Positions 46,971 through 57,543 of a stretch of DNA of 64,000 bases are shown one piece after another (within the stretch, counting starts at the first letter, position 1; the number at the start of each line of letters is the position of its first letter). The position numbers and the translations under genes were made by a program. Source of the DNA: Rhipidocladum racemiflorum (taxonomy: Eukaryota > Streptophyta > Magnoliopsida > Poales > Poaceae); the NCBI GenBank assembly GCA_036346355.1, contig CM070572.1:57758256-57822255 (forward strand). Direction: 5' to 3'. The notes under the pieces were generated by a model. It made no database searches. It had not been told where the DNA came from and saw only the letters and a list, made by a program, of their open reading frames with translations.

Positions 46971-47765
46971 GTAACTCCTAGCCGTCTAGGAGACCTTCAA
47001 TCTCCAAGAGTAACAACACCATGAGAGATCGCTTGGAGGATGAACTAGTGCTCAAGAGTTGGAATGAATGCACCTTGCACTTTAAACTACTTCCTCTCCT
47101 CACCAAGAATTTAATTAACAACCAAATCAATGGGGAGGAAGTTGAAGCTCTATTGAATGCTTTGAATGTGTGAGAGAGGGCTAGAATGCTGCAATGAATG
47201 AGCTTAATGAATGATTTAGCCGTTAGGAGAGGGGGGAGGCTTTAAATAGTCTTTTGGAAAACTAGCCGTTGCCCTCATTTTCGAAAAAGTCCGGACTCTC
47301 CAGACATTTAACCCGGATACTCCGGATTGGCTAAAACACGATTTTTGGCCGAGTGGGGCAACCCGGACACTCCGGATCATTTATTCGGATACTCCGGACA
47401 AAATATTAGGACACTCCGGGTTGAGCAGCTCGGTTAGAAAAATAGTTTTCGGGAAAATGCAAGTGTTTGAGTGCTAGTTTAAATGCAATATATGACTTTG
47501 AACACATGAACATCCTAACAGCGATTTCCCGTTGTATCCCCTTGATAGTACGGTCATCCTTAAGACTCAAATAAAAAGGAAAACTACACTTCTTGTCTTG
47601 ATGCTGTCTTTCAAATTTAAATACTTGTAGGGGCATCCAATCTCATTTCGAACGCGATATGTTCTCGATATCTACATCAATTCTAGTCAAAACATTAGAT
47701 CTCTTTAATTGTGTCATCATTAATGACCAAAATTATTTTAGGGGCCTAGATGCACTTTCAGTTTC

Positions 47766-48170
47766 AATGTTTCACTCCCCGAGCCCTACCCCATTCCCGT
47801 CCACATTCAATTTGGTAAGTCCCCATCCCTTCTCCCCGAGTTGACGACTAGCGAGCTCCCAACCCTACCCCATTTCTGTCGCATCCTCCGCTACTCCGCC
47901 TCCACTGCTCTGCATCCTCCGTTCCTCTGCCTCTGCTGCATCCTTCACTCCTCCGGCTTCGCCTCCCATCCTCCCAACTCCCAAGCTGCTCCGCCTCCGA
48001 CCTCGGCCACTCCGCCTCTGACCTTCGTTGCTCTGCCTCCCATCCTCCCAAATTGCTCTGCCTCTGCCCTTCGGCCTCCGCCGCTCCGCTTCCCATCCTC
48101 CCAAGCTGCTCTACCTCCGGGTTCAACTGCTCTGGCCTCCGCCGTTTCGCCACCACTCCCCATCCCTATC
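47766..48170. repeat. C/T-rich low-complexity tract
   Basis: Degenerate repeats of CTCCGCCTC and GCCTCCCATCCTCCCAA type (units at about 47961, 48035 and 48088). Open frames here come from base composition only. Confidence 0.6.
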
Positions 48171-50405
48171 TGTGAAATCATGTGCTGAAAAATTGGCTTA
48201 GAACTGAATTTGCAAATATGCTTGTGCTTGTACATGCGCCGGATCAAATTCCAAAAACAGTAAGTTTCGCATTGGCGCTGGACCAAACTTGGAAAAACAG
48301 TAAGTTTCCCATCTGCGTCGGATTGTCTTTCGTGTTTACGCCGGACCAAATTTGTGGTCCGCCGTGAACGTGGTTTTGAGCTTGTGCGTCGGACCGATTT
48401 GCTGAAGTGACCGAGAGTAGGGTTGGAAAATAAGCTCGTGGCTCGTGGCTCGTGGCTCGGACCGAGCTTGAGCCGAGCCTATTTTTCAGGCTTGCAAAAA
48501 CACCGAGCCAGCTCATGAGCCAAATTGGCTCGGCGGCCCAGCCCATGCAGGGAATTTAGTATGACTAATGACTTATATTTTTAGGAAAAAGATGATGAAG
48601 ATGATGTTGAGACAATTCCATTTCCTACAAGTGTGATATAGAGCAACTAATCAACTACTATTATTTAGTAGTAACTAGTAAGTTAATATTATTCACTGCA
48701 AATACATGAATTATTGTATAAATGTTTAATTTCCTGATAAAATGTCCTGGCTCGACGAGCCAACGAGCCGGCTAGCGAGCTGAGCCGGTTTTTTGGGCTC
48801 GCATCAGGGCCGAGCCGAGCCTGCCTCGACGTTTGCGCCGGACTGATTTCTTTAGCCCGGCGTGGATGTGTTTTTGTAGGGTTTCGTGTCGGACCAAGTT
48901 GTTTTTGAAACCGAGCGTGGCACGTTTGCGCTAGACCAATTTTCTTTTGGTCCGCTGTGAACGTGTTTTCAAATGTTTTTGAGCCGGATTAAAACTTCCA
49001 AAACCAGTAAGTTTTGCATGTACGCTGGACCAAATTTTTGGTCCGTCGTGAACTGAATTTTTTACGGCTGTTATCACGTGTACGCTGGACCAAGTTTTTA
49101 GTCCGACGTGAATGGATTTTCTAGGGTTTCACGTGGCTTTTGCGCCAGACCGGAGTTTGGTCCAGCGTGAATGGTTTTAGCTTGATTAGGGTTTTGAGCA
49201 ATTTTGGAATTGAATTTTGGTTTAAATTTGAGATTATGAAATTTGTGAGAATTTCATGATGCTTGTTTTGAAGTGGACTTTATGCAATGCTCGTGTGAGT
49301 ATTTGCATGGACTAATGTTGAGTCAAGTCGCGGACTTGTGCTCGGAATCGTTTTGTGGTTTGTTCATGTGCAGGTGTTGCTCGAGGGCGAACGTGGTCGA
49401 TGACAGGACCGAAACTAGATTCATGGAGGAACTGACGTTCGGGACTAGGTTCTGGAGGAACCGAGGTCTTGGTGGTCAAGGATGTCATGCGGGATGTTCG
49501 GGCTAGAGAATGGTGCACATGAAGAATGGTTAGTCACGTGAGAATGGCAGGTGGCCATGCGCGTGCAAAGTGTTAGTCACGTGAGTATGGTAGGGTTGCC
49601 ATACGCGTGCAAGAGTTGTATTCGGCCAGGTTGGGCCAAGTGGAGTTGTATTGAATACATACTCTTTCTAGGATTAGGAGTGGGACTCCTTCTAGGATTA
49701 GGAATTGTATTCAGGACTCCTTGTGTTTTGCTCCTTTAAATAGGAGGGGTTGTCTCCTGTTGAAGGGCATCAATTGGAGCTGGGGCATTGAGAGCTTAGA
49801 GCTCAGTTTTAGGGTTTGTACTGTTTTGATGGGAGTATTTTAGACAAGAGAAATAAAGATAAATTCTTCCAGATCCTTGCGTGCTACAGTAACCGCGTTA
49901 CTACATTATTTCCTGTTTTGGTTCTTATTTGCATGCTTGTTCTGGTTCTAGATTGGTTTTTGTTCTTTGAGTTTCATCTTGATTTGATCCATCAAAAATG
50001 TTTCTAGGATATTGATCTAGTGTTCCTCAAAGTTTTGTTGATTAATCTTTTGTTGTTCTTGATTAATCTACAAGTTTTGATTAGATTGATTTTCGTCAAG
50101 TTCTGGAACAGCAAGCTTGCGAAGCTCATAACTTTTGATCCGTAAGTACGATCGAGCTGATTCTTTTTGGGTTCGATTCATATTGGAATCTAGTTTCTTG
50201 TGTCCACATTTCGGATCGATCTAACAGTTGGATCTCCGGGAATGTGCATTTTACCAAACCTCTGTCATTCTGTTTTTGTCGAATACGAGGCAATTATTTG
50301 TTTCTATTTTGGGGTGAACTTTTAGTAGATTGAAAATTTGGTTTTCGCTTCCGCATAATCATTCACCCCCCTCTGATTGCTATATTCGTATACTTCGATC
50401 CTACA
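48171..50405 (+). repeat. Solo LTR, copy A
   Basis: 2235 bases from TGTGAAATCATGTGCTG to TTCGATCCTACA, flanked by CTATC at 48166-48170 and 50406-50410. No internal region. A TATA-like TTTAAATA lies at 49735. The first kilobase has repeated hairpins of the form GGACCAAA...GGTCCGTCG. It is an inverted copy of 51619-53403 with an extra hAT-like insert (48418-48830). Superfamily not determined: no protease, RT or integrase is attached. Confidence 0.92.
48418..48830. mobile_element. hAT-like fragment inside solo LTR A
   Basis: Starts TAGGGTTGGAAAATAAGC and is rich in GGCTCG/CGAGCC at both ends in opposite orientations (48440-48540 and 48750-48825), with an AT-rich middle. It is absent from the sister LTR at 51619-53403. 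The right end lacks a clean terminal repeat and no 8-bp duplication was found, so it may be truncated. Confidence 0.5.
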
Positions 50406-50410
50406 CTATC

Positions 50411-51172
50411 CATGGCCCCGACTCTCCTTAATCCCAGATCTGGTGGAGTTGGGAGAAGTAGAGCTGGAAAATCCCAGATCCGGGCGGGATGGCATCAAGA
50501 GCATGTCGAGGTGAGTCAGCAGCTCCGATGGGCATGCCGGCCACATCCATAGCTGCGGGGGTGGGGGGGTGGGGGTGTCAATTACATCGTGGTTGTTAGG
50601 GCCAACACAAGAGGTCAGTGGTTAAATTATTTTCAAGTCTAATTCTCTTTTGATGAACGCTATCTGTCATTGCTCATATACTGAACTAAACATTATTTCT
50701 ATAGTTCTGAATTTGATGTGAAAGGAGTGCATGGAGTTCATCGTTATAGATTGTTGATAATATTGTATGCAAAGTGTTCATTTTTTAGCTTCTTTGTGTG
50801 TGTTTCCTGTGAATGAAGTTCATCAGTACTTCAGTCGATACTGTGTACAAAGTATCATTTATCAGAGCCTTTTCTGCTTAGAGTGAATTGCATTGAAAAA
50901 GCAGAACTACATTTGATTGTTAGGTAAGCATAAGTAACTGAATGATATGTTTGTCTTAGTATTTGATATCTGAAGAATGTTGTGGATGCATTTTGATGTG
51001 TGCTGGAGGAGTGCTAGATATATGGTAACAGAAAATTCGGTTAATCAAAAAACCGAATTAACCGAACCGAATTTGTTTGGTTAATTCAGTTTGATTTTTG
51101 AATTTATTTGGTTAAGTTCAGTTTACAGTTTTTAAAAATCAATTTTTTTTAAACCAATACATCGAACCAATA
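50411..51172. other. Unassigned sequence with G-rich run and hAT-like motif
   Basis: A G-rich run (GGGGGTGGGGGGGTGGGGG, about 50558-50576) could form a quadruplex. 50630-51010 looks like intron or UTR with no coding. 51035-51170 is rich in AACCGAA/TTCGGTT, like the hAT end at 19105, and stops at the Helitron border 51173. Confidence 0.45.
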
Positions 51173-51200
51173 CTAGTAGAGTGCCCGTGCGTTGCAACGG
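51173..51200 (-). mobile_element. Helitron-type 3' end (element extends right)
   Basis: On the minus strand: short hairpin CCGT-N8-ACGG, 12 bases, then the terminus CTAG followed by host T. This is the Helitron 3' end form, with insertion between A and T. The element runs to higher coordinates; its 5' TC end was not located, so its length is unknown. Confidence 0.65.
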
Positions 51201-51618
51201 AATCTCTACATGAATTACAAATATTTATATCTTTGCGAGAAAGGCCTTTGTGTAGACGGCGATATTGAGGTCATTAGCATCCTTTTTCAGTTCACAATCT
51301 ATTATGTGTTAAAACCATGCCTTGTTAAAAAAGTTCAGGTTAGTTTGATAATTTAGCAAGAAAATAAGCCTTCAAACTAATTAAGGTAGCTTATCAATAA
51401 CACTTATAACATATGACCTCATCTATTCCTGTTGGCGTACCGCCTATTAACAGTAGATAAATAAAGCTCTATTCACAATAGCTAAAAAAGCAAACTTTTA
51501 AGGTAAGGTAGCTTATGGTCTCAACCACCAAAAGAAAATGTGTTACCATTCAATTCTTCATGAGGTTGCAGTCAGGGTTAGCAACTTGCTCAAAAAAGTC
51601 CAACCAAATCAACTCTTC

Positions 51619-53403
51619 TGTAGGATCGAAGTATACGAATATAGCAATCAGAGGGGGGTGAATGATTGTGCGGAAGCTAAAACCAAATTCTTGATCTATT
51701 AAAAGTTCACCCCAAAACAGAACCAAATAATTGCCTCGGTTTCGACAAAAACAGAATGATAGAGGTTTGGTAAAACGCGAATTCCCGGAGATCCAACCGT
51801 AGGATCGATCTGAAATTTGGACACAAGAAACTAGATTCCAGTACGAATCGAACTCAAAAAGAATCAGCTCGATCGGACTTACGGATCAAAAGTTATAAGC
51901 TTCGCAAGCATGCTGATCCAGAACTTGACGAGAATTGATCTAACGTAAACTTGAAAGTTGATCAAGAACAACAAAAGATTTATCAATAAAACTTTGAGGA
52001 ACACTAGATCAATACCCTAGAGAGGTTTTTGATGGATCAAATCAAGATGAAACTCAAAGATCAAAAACCAATCTATAATTAGAACAAGCATGCAAACAAG
52101 AACCAAAACAGAAAACACTGTAGCAACGTGGTTACTATAGCACGCAAAAATATTAGAAGAATTGATCTTTATTTCTTTTGTCTAAAGTACTCTCATCAAA
52201 AGAGTACAAACCCTAAAACCAAGCTCAAAGCTTGATGCGCTCAGCTCTCCTTAATTCGATGCTCTTCAACAGGAGACAACCCCTCCTATTTAAAGCACCA
52301 ACCCACAAGGAATTCTGAATACGATTCCTATTCCCTAGAAGGAATCTGTATCCAACACAACTCTACTTGGCCCAACCTGGCCGAGTACAACTCTTGCACG
52401 CGTATGGCAACCCTACCATACTCACGTGACTAACACTTTGCACGCGTATGGCCACCTGCCATACTCACGTGACTAACACTTTGCACGCGAATGACCTCCT
52501 GCCATTCTCACGTGACTAACCATTCTTCATGTGCACCATTCTCTTAGCCCGAACGTCCCGCATGACATCCTTGACCACCAAGACCTCAGTTCCTCCCTGA
52601 ACCTAGTCCCGAACCTCAGTTCCTCCATGAACCTAGTTCTGGTCCGTCATCGACCACGTTCGTCTTCGAGCAATACCTGCACATGAACAAACCACAAAAC
52701 AATTCCGAGCACAAGTCCACGACTTGACTCACATCAATCCATGCAAATACTCACACGAGCATTGCATAAAGTCCACTTCAAAAGAAGCATCATGAAATTC
52801 TCACAAATTTCATAATCCCAAAAATGAATCAAACACAATTCCAATTTTGCTCAAAACCCTAATCGAGCATAAACGCATTCACAACGGACAAGGAAATATG
52901 GTCCGGCGTACACATGAAAAAGCACTCAATAAACCATTCACAACGGACAAACAAAATCGGTCCGTTGTACAAGTGAAAGTTTCAGTTCCAAGAAGAAATC
53001 ATTCCGGCGAAAACACATTCACGACGGACAAACAAAATCGGTCCGTCGTACATGCGAAATCAAACCTCAAAAAGCCATTCACGACTGACCAAAGAAGTTT
53101 GTCCGCCGTACATGCAAAACTTACTGGTTTCTTGGAAGATTGAGTTCGGCTCATGAGCTCAAAAACACGTTCACGACAGACCCAAAAACTTTGTCCGTCG
53201 TACATGGGAAAATGAGGTTGCCAAAGCATGTTTACGACAGACCAACAAACTTTGTCCGTCGTAGATGGGAAACTTACTGTTTTCTTTAAGTTTGGTCCGG
53301 CGCCAAAGCGAAACTTACTGTTTCTTGTCAAATTGACAAAACACATGAACAAACACATTTGCAAATTCAATTCTAAGCCAATTTTTCAGCACATGATTTC
53401 ACA
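51619..53403 (-). repeat. Solo LTR, copy B
   Basis: 1785 bases from TGTAGGATCGAAG to GATTTCACA on the plus strand, flanked by TCTTC at 51614-51618 and 53404-53408. It is the reverse of the 48171-50405 LTR. Six hairpin units with arms such as ACGACGGAC/GTCCGTCGT lie between 52875 and 53265. Confidence 0.92.
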
Positions 53404-53734
53404 TCTTCTTTATTTCTTTCGTTCAGTTTATTATAATTCCCTCTTCCAACGATCCAATCAACACACAGAACCATTACAAAGCAGCAAGACACCTCAGATT
53501 CAGAGAAGTGCACAGCACACAATGAGTAGGGCAACGATCAACAAGCTGGATAAAGCTGGGTGTTTTTTAACCACTTCAATATTATTATTCAGATACAAGA
53601 CAACAAACAAAGCTGCTACATAATAATCAACTTCCAAGGATTATTTGTACTTCATATCCAAAGAACAGCACTAAGTACCTATTGCACCCTTTCAAAACAG
53701 CTCATAAATAGATATTATTTAGCCTCTGAAGTTT

Positions 53735-53890
53735 TTAGACTTCCAGGTACTTGCTAGCTTTGTGGGCATCCTTCTCTTCCATTGCAGTTCAACACCACCC
53801 TAACCCACAGAGCTTCTCGAGGCAAACGAGCGCATGGGATGTCTCCAGTGTGGGGATGATGCCCTCCAACCTAGAGACACGCTTGAAAGC
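53735..53890 (-). pseudogene. Tryptophan synthase beta subunit, last exon fragment
   Basis: On the minus strand a splice acceptor (CTTCACACAG) is followed by AFKRVSRLEGIIPTLETSHA, a conserved C-terminal stretch of the TrpB family, the plastid enzyme joining indole and serine. Then LEKLC, a small deletion with loss of frame, RVVLNCNGR in a second frame, and AHKASKYLEV plus stop TAA at 53735-53737. Upstream exons are absent. About 330 bases of 3' UTR-like sequence follow, into which solo LTR B inserted. It lies on the same strand as the Helitron ending at 51173, so capture by that element is plausible. Confidence 0.85.
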
Positions 53891-54720
53891 TGTGTGAAGA
53901 TCAGGAATGTAAGAGTTAGATATCAAACATAGTACTCAGGTTAGAGAAGAATGTTACCCTACTGATTCCATTTTCCATTGTTTAGAAAATTAACCCTACA
54001 AGCTTAAGACACGTTACGCTGCAAATCCTAACAAGGTAGCATGTTAATTGGTTTGCTTTGAAAATCCTAGGATTACATTGTTATGTGTTGCAATATTCAA
54101 GACTGCGACACCAACTATATATTTAACATTATTTCCGTGAAGACGTGGAAGCTACTAAGTTAGCATGTTAAAAGACTTCCCCATCATAGTTTTTTTCCTC
54201 CATAATTCAGTGCTTTGTAGACGCCTTAGGATATGTCATTACGTGTTTGTAGTATTCAAGAATGCAACATCAAATCTTTACCCCTATATAATTCACCAGT
54301 TAATTCTTTTCTACATGCACACACTATTCTGCCCCCACAGAGGATATTTTTTCTTTGTTCACCCTAAAATGTGCACCCAGAAATCCTACTTCCTCATAAT
54401 CAAGGGCTAAGATGTTTTATCACGTCACTTCATCAAATCTGATGGACCAAATCACCCGGTTCATCTCATCAATCGCCCACCCATGTGGCCCCCAACATAG
54501 CGCCCGTGTGCGCCGCCCCTAAACCCGTGCCCCCAAACGCGCCCAAGCCCCAAACATAGCGCCCGTCCACCTGCGCTGCGTCGAAGCCCGCCGCCACCTG
54601 TGGCCACCTCCCTCCTCCGTGCTCCGCTTCCTTCCTCACACCATCGCGCCCCGCCTCCCTCCTCCTCCGCCTCCTGGCCTTCGGACCCGAACCCTAGCCC
54701 CGTCATTTGATGCGGCGGCC
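53891..54720. other. No gene recognised; promoter-like GC-rich end
   Basis: 53891-54440 is AT-rich, probably the captured intron and flanking DNA of the tryptophan synthase fragment. 54480-54720 becomes C-rich with short open frames and reads as the 5' UTR of the next fragment. Confidence 0.45.
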
Positions 54721-54723
54721 GCC

Positions 54724-55180
54724 ATGTCGTCGTGGGGCCTGGGCTGGAAGCGCAGATCCGAGATCTTCCACCTCACCCTAGACTACGGCGACCTCGCTGA
54801 CCCGCCCCACCTCTCGTCCCTGCCACCGCCGCCCTCCTCCATTGCCGTGGCCAGCGCGTCCTCTTCGCCGACCGCCACTACGAGCTACGACGACCTCGGG
54901 TTCCGCATCGAGCTCGACTGGTCGGCCGGCGACGACGAGGACCAGGTCGCTCTGCGGCTCCAGTCGCAGCTCATGGTCATGGCTGCGCCCGCTTCACGAC
55001 GTCGTCTGCGTCGATCCGAGCCGAAGGAGGACGGGAGGCGGGGTGGGTGGAGATGCACGCCGAGGAGGCAGGAGGCGCTGCGGTCGGTGCGGGTGGCGTG
55101 GGCCGCGTAGGGGAGCGGCGATGGCGTCGGGGTGCTCGCGCGGCTCATCAGATCCAACCTCGCGCCCTCGCTGGCCCCAG
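54724..55180 (+). pseudogene. Phospholipase A I (patatin-like) exon 1 fragment
   Basis: Starts MSSWGLGWKRRSEIFHLTL, followed by a Ser/Pro-rich part and DLGFRIELDWSAGDDEDQV, ALRLQSQLMV: from memory, the N-terminus of plant patatin-like phospholipase A I, ahead of its leucine-rich repeats. After LMV a frameshift follows (HDVVCVD readable in another frame), then EALRSVRVAWA, then LARLIRSNLAP in a third frame. Leucine-rich repeats and the patatin lipase domain (GxGxxG, GxSxG) are absent. ATG context GCCGCCATG is strong. Identity comes from recalled family features, not from a search. Confidence 0.7.
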
Positions 55181-56340
55181 CTGGATCGCCGCAGAAGGAG
55201 TCGGCCCTGACCATCGCGAAGCTCCTCTCGGGCGAAGACCTCAGCGGGCGACGCGAGGCGGCAAACAAGGTAGCGCTGCGGTGGTCACCGGTCGTCCGCC
55301 GCCGGCGGGGCGGAGGCCGCGTTAGGTCCAAGAGATGGTTCATGGGCGGCGTCCCAGAGAAGGTGCGGCACACGGAGCTGTGGAGGGCTGAGCTAGGTTT
55401 TAGGGTTTCGGCCGCCGTGTTCTGCTTAGTCTCGTTCTCCGTCATGGTGGCTGATACCAAGCGGGCCGGGTCGGTGACACCTTCCGCCGCTTCTAACGAG
55501 TGCAGGTTTCGCTCTGAACTCACGGAGCACAATGCTCAAAATTCAGTTCGCTCACGAACTCGGAGTCTGATTCTAAGTGCTCCTTGATAAAATTGCCGCT
55601 TGCCAACAATTATTGTAGTGACAAATTGGTTTGTGCATGGGATTGGACGTTTTCTTGCGATTGGTTTTTGATGATGGGCAAAAACATGTTTATTTAGTTG
55701 AATAACATAAGAGTGGCTTCTTCCAAGAAAGGATGGTACTTTTACCACGGTTACCATTTTGCAGTTAAGTTTCCTTGGTTGACCTATTTTGATCATATCA
55801 TTTCTTACGTACCTAGGTGGCATATGAGCGGCTTGTCTTTTGTGATATATATCACCAAAAGGAATCTGGGCCGAGGGATTGCTCATTTTCTCGGGAAGGT
55901 GAGATGGTGGCACATGTTGTGAATTGTATGCAAGTTCTGTGCTAATCTGTTTTGCTCTGACCATTCTAATGAGCTTCACTATTTGGCGTCTCCATTGCGG
56001 ATGTATTGCTTCAAAGAACTCGTTTGATCTACTTGATAGCGGAGGAGTTCAATGTGTCAATTGCATGAAAAATTCAGGAGTTCAGTCTGTAAGTTTCTTG
56101 TCTCATATCCACTTTTCTTATCCAAATCATCGATTGTTCTTTCGCGAGTTTCAAATCAATTAGCTCAAGCTTTTTCACCTCAAAATAATCAGAGATTCCT
56201 TGGTAAAAGTGATGCGTTATTGCCAGGTAGACCGGTGGAGCCACCCACCCTTATGACCGATTCCAGAAATGATGAGATTGCTGTTATTACTAAGAACAAT
56301 CATCCATTCATGGTAAAAACATAGAAGCTGGGCAAAGCAG
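55181..56340. other. Mixed remnant, no gene recognised
   Basis: 55190-55590 is GC-rich and partly open, possibly a continuation of the phospholipase remnant or another captured piece. 55600-56340 is AT-rich with short frames; splice-like borders occur (for example AAG|GTGAGATGG at about 55899) but no protein family could be assigned. Confidence 0.4.
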
Positions 56341-56341
56341 T

Positions 56342-56842
56342 AACATTTTGAGGCAAAAAGAAATAGAGAATAGTGTAAGGCCGATTAAATGGGAACAACC
56401 GATTCTTAGTATTGGGGACTCGGGAAGGATGCATTTCTTAACTAGGACTCAAAGTGCATTAGAGTCTCCTCAATGTACTCGAAGAGATGACAATAAAGAT
56501 CCAACAACAGATGGCACGGCAAGTGAATCACTTTACGAGACATGTCTCGGCATGAGTTTGGGTATTGCTAATAACGGAAACAAGATGGAGGCTACTTCAG
56601 CGATTGGAAAGACCTATGCTATCACCAACGACACCATTTTACGAAGGAAGAGAACTTGCCACTACATTATCTCCATTTCATCATGCACAAAGGGCTCGGC
56701 ATTTTCGACCGGACCGGCAAGGGTTGGTGAGGGTCTTGCTTTTGATCCAACGAAAGATGTTCTTCCACATCTTCGTGTTGCGAGACCACCGCCGAGGGAA
56801 GGTGTCTCAATCAATTACATCCTTGTTATTGGCCTAGAATAA
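56342..56842 (+). pseudogene. Unidentified exon-like open frame
   Basis: About 165 codons without a proper ATG (first in-frame start-like codon TTG). It contains EIENSVRPIKWEQPILSIGD and ends at a TAA. The composition is protein-like and polar, and it is preceded by a possible splice acceptor (AACATAG, about 56323). I recognise no family. It lies in a stretch with other gene fragments, so a captured or old exon is likely. Confidence 0.35.
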
Positions 56843-57543
56843 CGGACCAAGAGCTGCGGCAAATTTCCGAGAGTATCCTTGATAAATTTATCAACTTCTT
56901 GGTGACATTGATAGCTAACATCATGTACCTGTAAATAACATACTCCATAATTGATCAATCAGGCCAATATACTCTAAAAGTTCTGTATACCTTCTTTTTG
57001 TTGTTGATGTTTTTTTGTCTTCCTGCCAGTGATAAGATATATGAATACATACTCTTTCGAGGAAGTGATATAAAGGTAATGATTGTAAACCAGAAAGAAT
57101 ACTACAAATCCTGACATATCTGTTGTGATTATTGAACTGTTGATCAAATTATGTTGGGCACTGATGTGGTTTGGAGCTGTGTCTTTGTTGTTCTTATATG
57201 GCATATCTAATTCTTTCTGCTGTTTGGAATGGTAAATTTTGGAAATGTTTATTTTTACCAACAATGTAATTAACGCATACATGTCTCCTCAAATTACTGT
57301 TAAAAAGTGTATGAGAAATTCTAGAAAAAAAAAGTTAATTGTTTCATGCTCCTGTGTCACCACAACATGAAGTGTATTAGGGAGGGTTTTGGAATTTGGT
57401 AATGTGGTAGTTTATTTGATTTTGACTATTGATGGAAAATTTGTCTTTGATGGAGATGCGGTCATAAGCAAGATTCTAAGGATTTGGAATCCTAGGCGCT
57501 TTGTTTTTGTGTTGGTAGGATTCGGATTGTAGGATTGTGGAAT
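56843..57543. other. AT-rich sequence, no gene
   Basis: No coding signal. The 5' end of the Helitron that ends at 59019 may lie here or further left; no clear TC start was found. Confidence 0.4.

Larger units (their letters stand above)
19302..47760 (-). mobile_element. Sirevirus-like Ty1/copia element with three nested insertions
   Basis: Both LTRs have TG/CA ends (TGAAAGTGCA to GGTCCGTTCA on the minus strand), and the five bases outside are GTTTC on both sides (19297-19301, 47761-47765). Primer site ATTGGTATCAGAGCC and purine tract AAAAAGGGGAGA are in place. Order on the minus strand: gag, protease remnant, integrase, RT, RNase H, an extra ORF, 3' LTR, i.e. Ty1/copia with a post-pol ORF. 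Removing the nested insertions leaves LTRs of about 1378 and 1358 bases. Over the first 140 bases they differ at about nine sites, mostly transitions. Several stops and frameshifts make it defective. Confidence 0.92.
34020..47760 (-). repeat. 5' LTR of the Sirevirus, split by a complete chromovirus
   Basis: Two parts, 34020-34592 and 46976-47760, together about 1.36 kb, matching the other LTR. It carries the same CCGGA-N3-TCCGG palindromes (34110-34190, 47290-47425). Confidence 0.9.

Noticed and set aside
47848..48349. Long open frames on both strands of the C/T-rich tract
   Set aside because: Low-complexity CTCCGCCTC repeats keep several frames open; no domain is visible.
19105..51172. One large hAT element bounded by 19105 and 51172
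   Set aside because: The right side has similar ACCGAA repeats, but there is no inverted TAGGGGTGGGC end and no 8-bp duplication.
48171..53403. A complete LTR element with the two inverted LTRs as its ends
   Set aside because: The LTRs are in opposite orientation, have different target duplications, and enclose no gag or pol.
54842..55532. Antisense frame of 215 codons over the phospholipase fragment
   Set aside because: It is the shadow of a GC-rich sense exon and has no recognisable motif.
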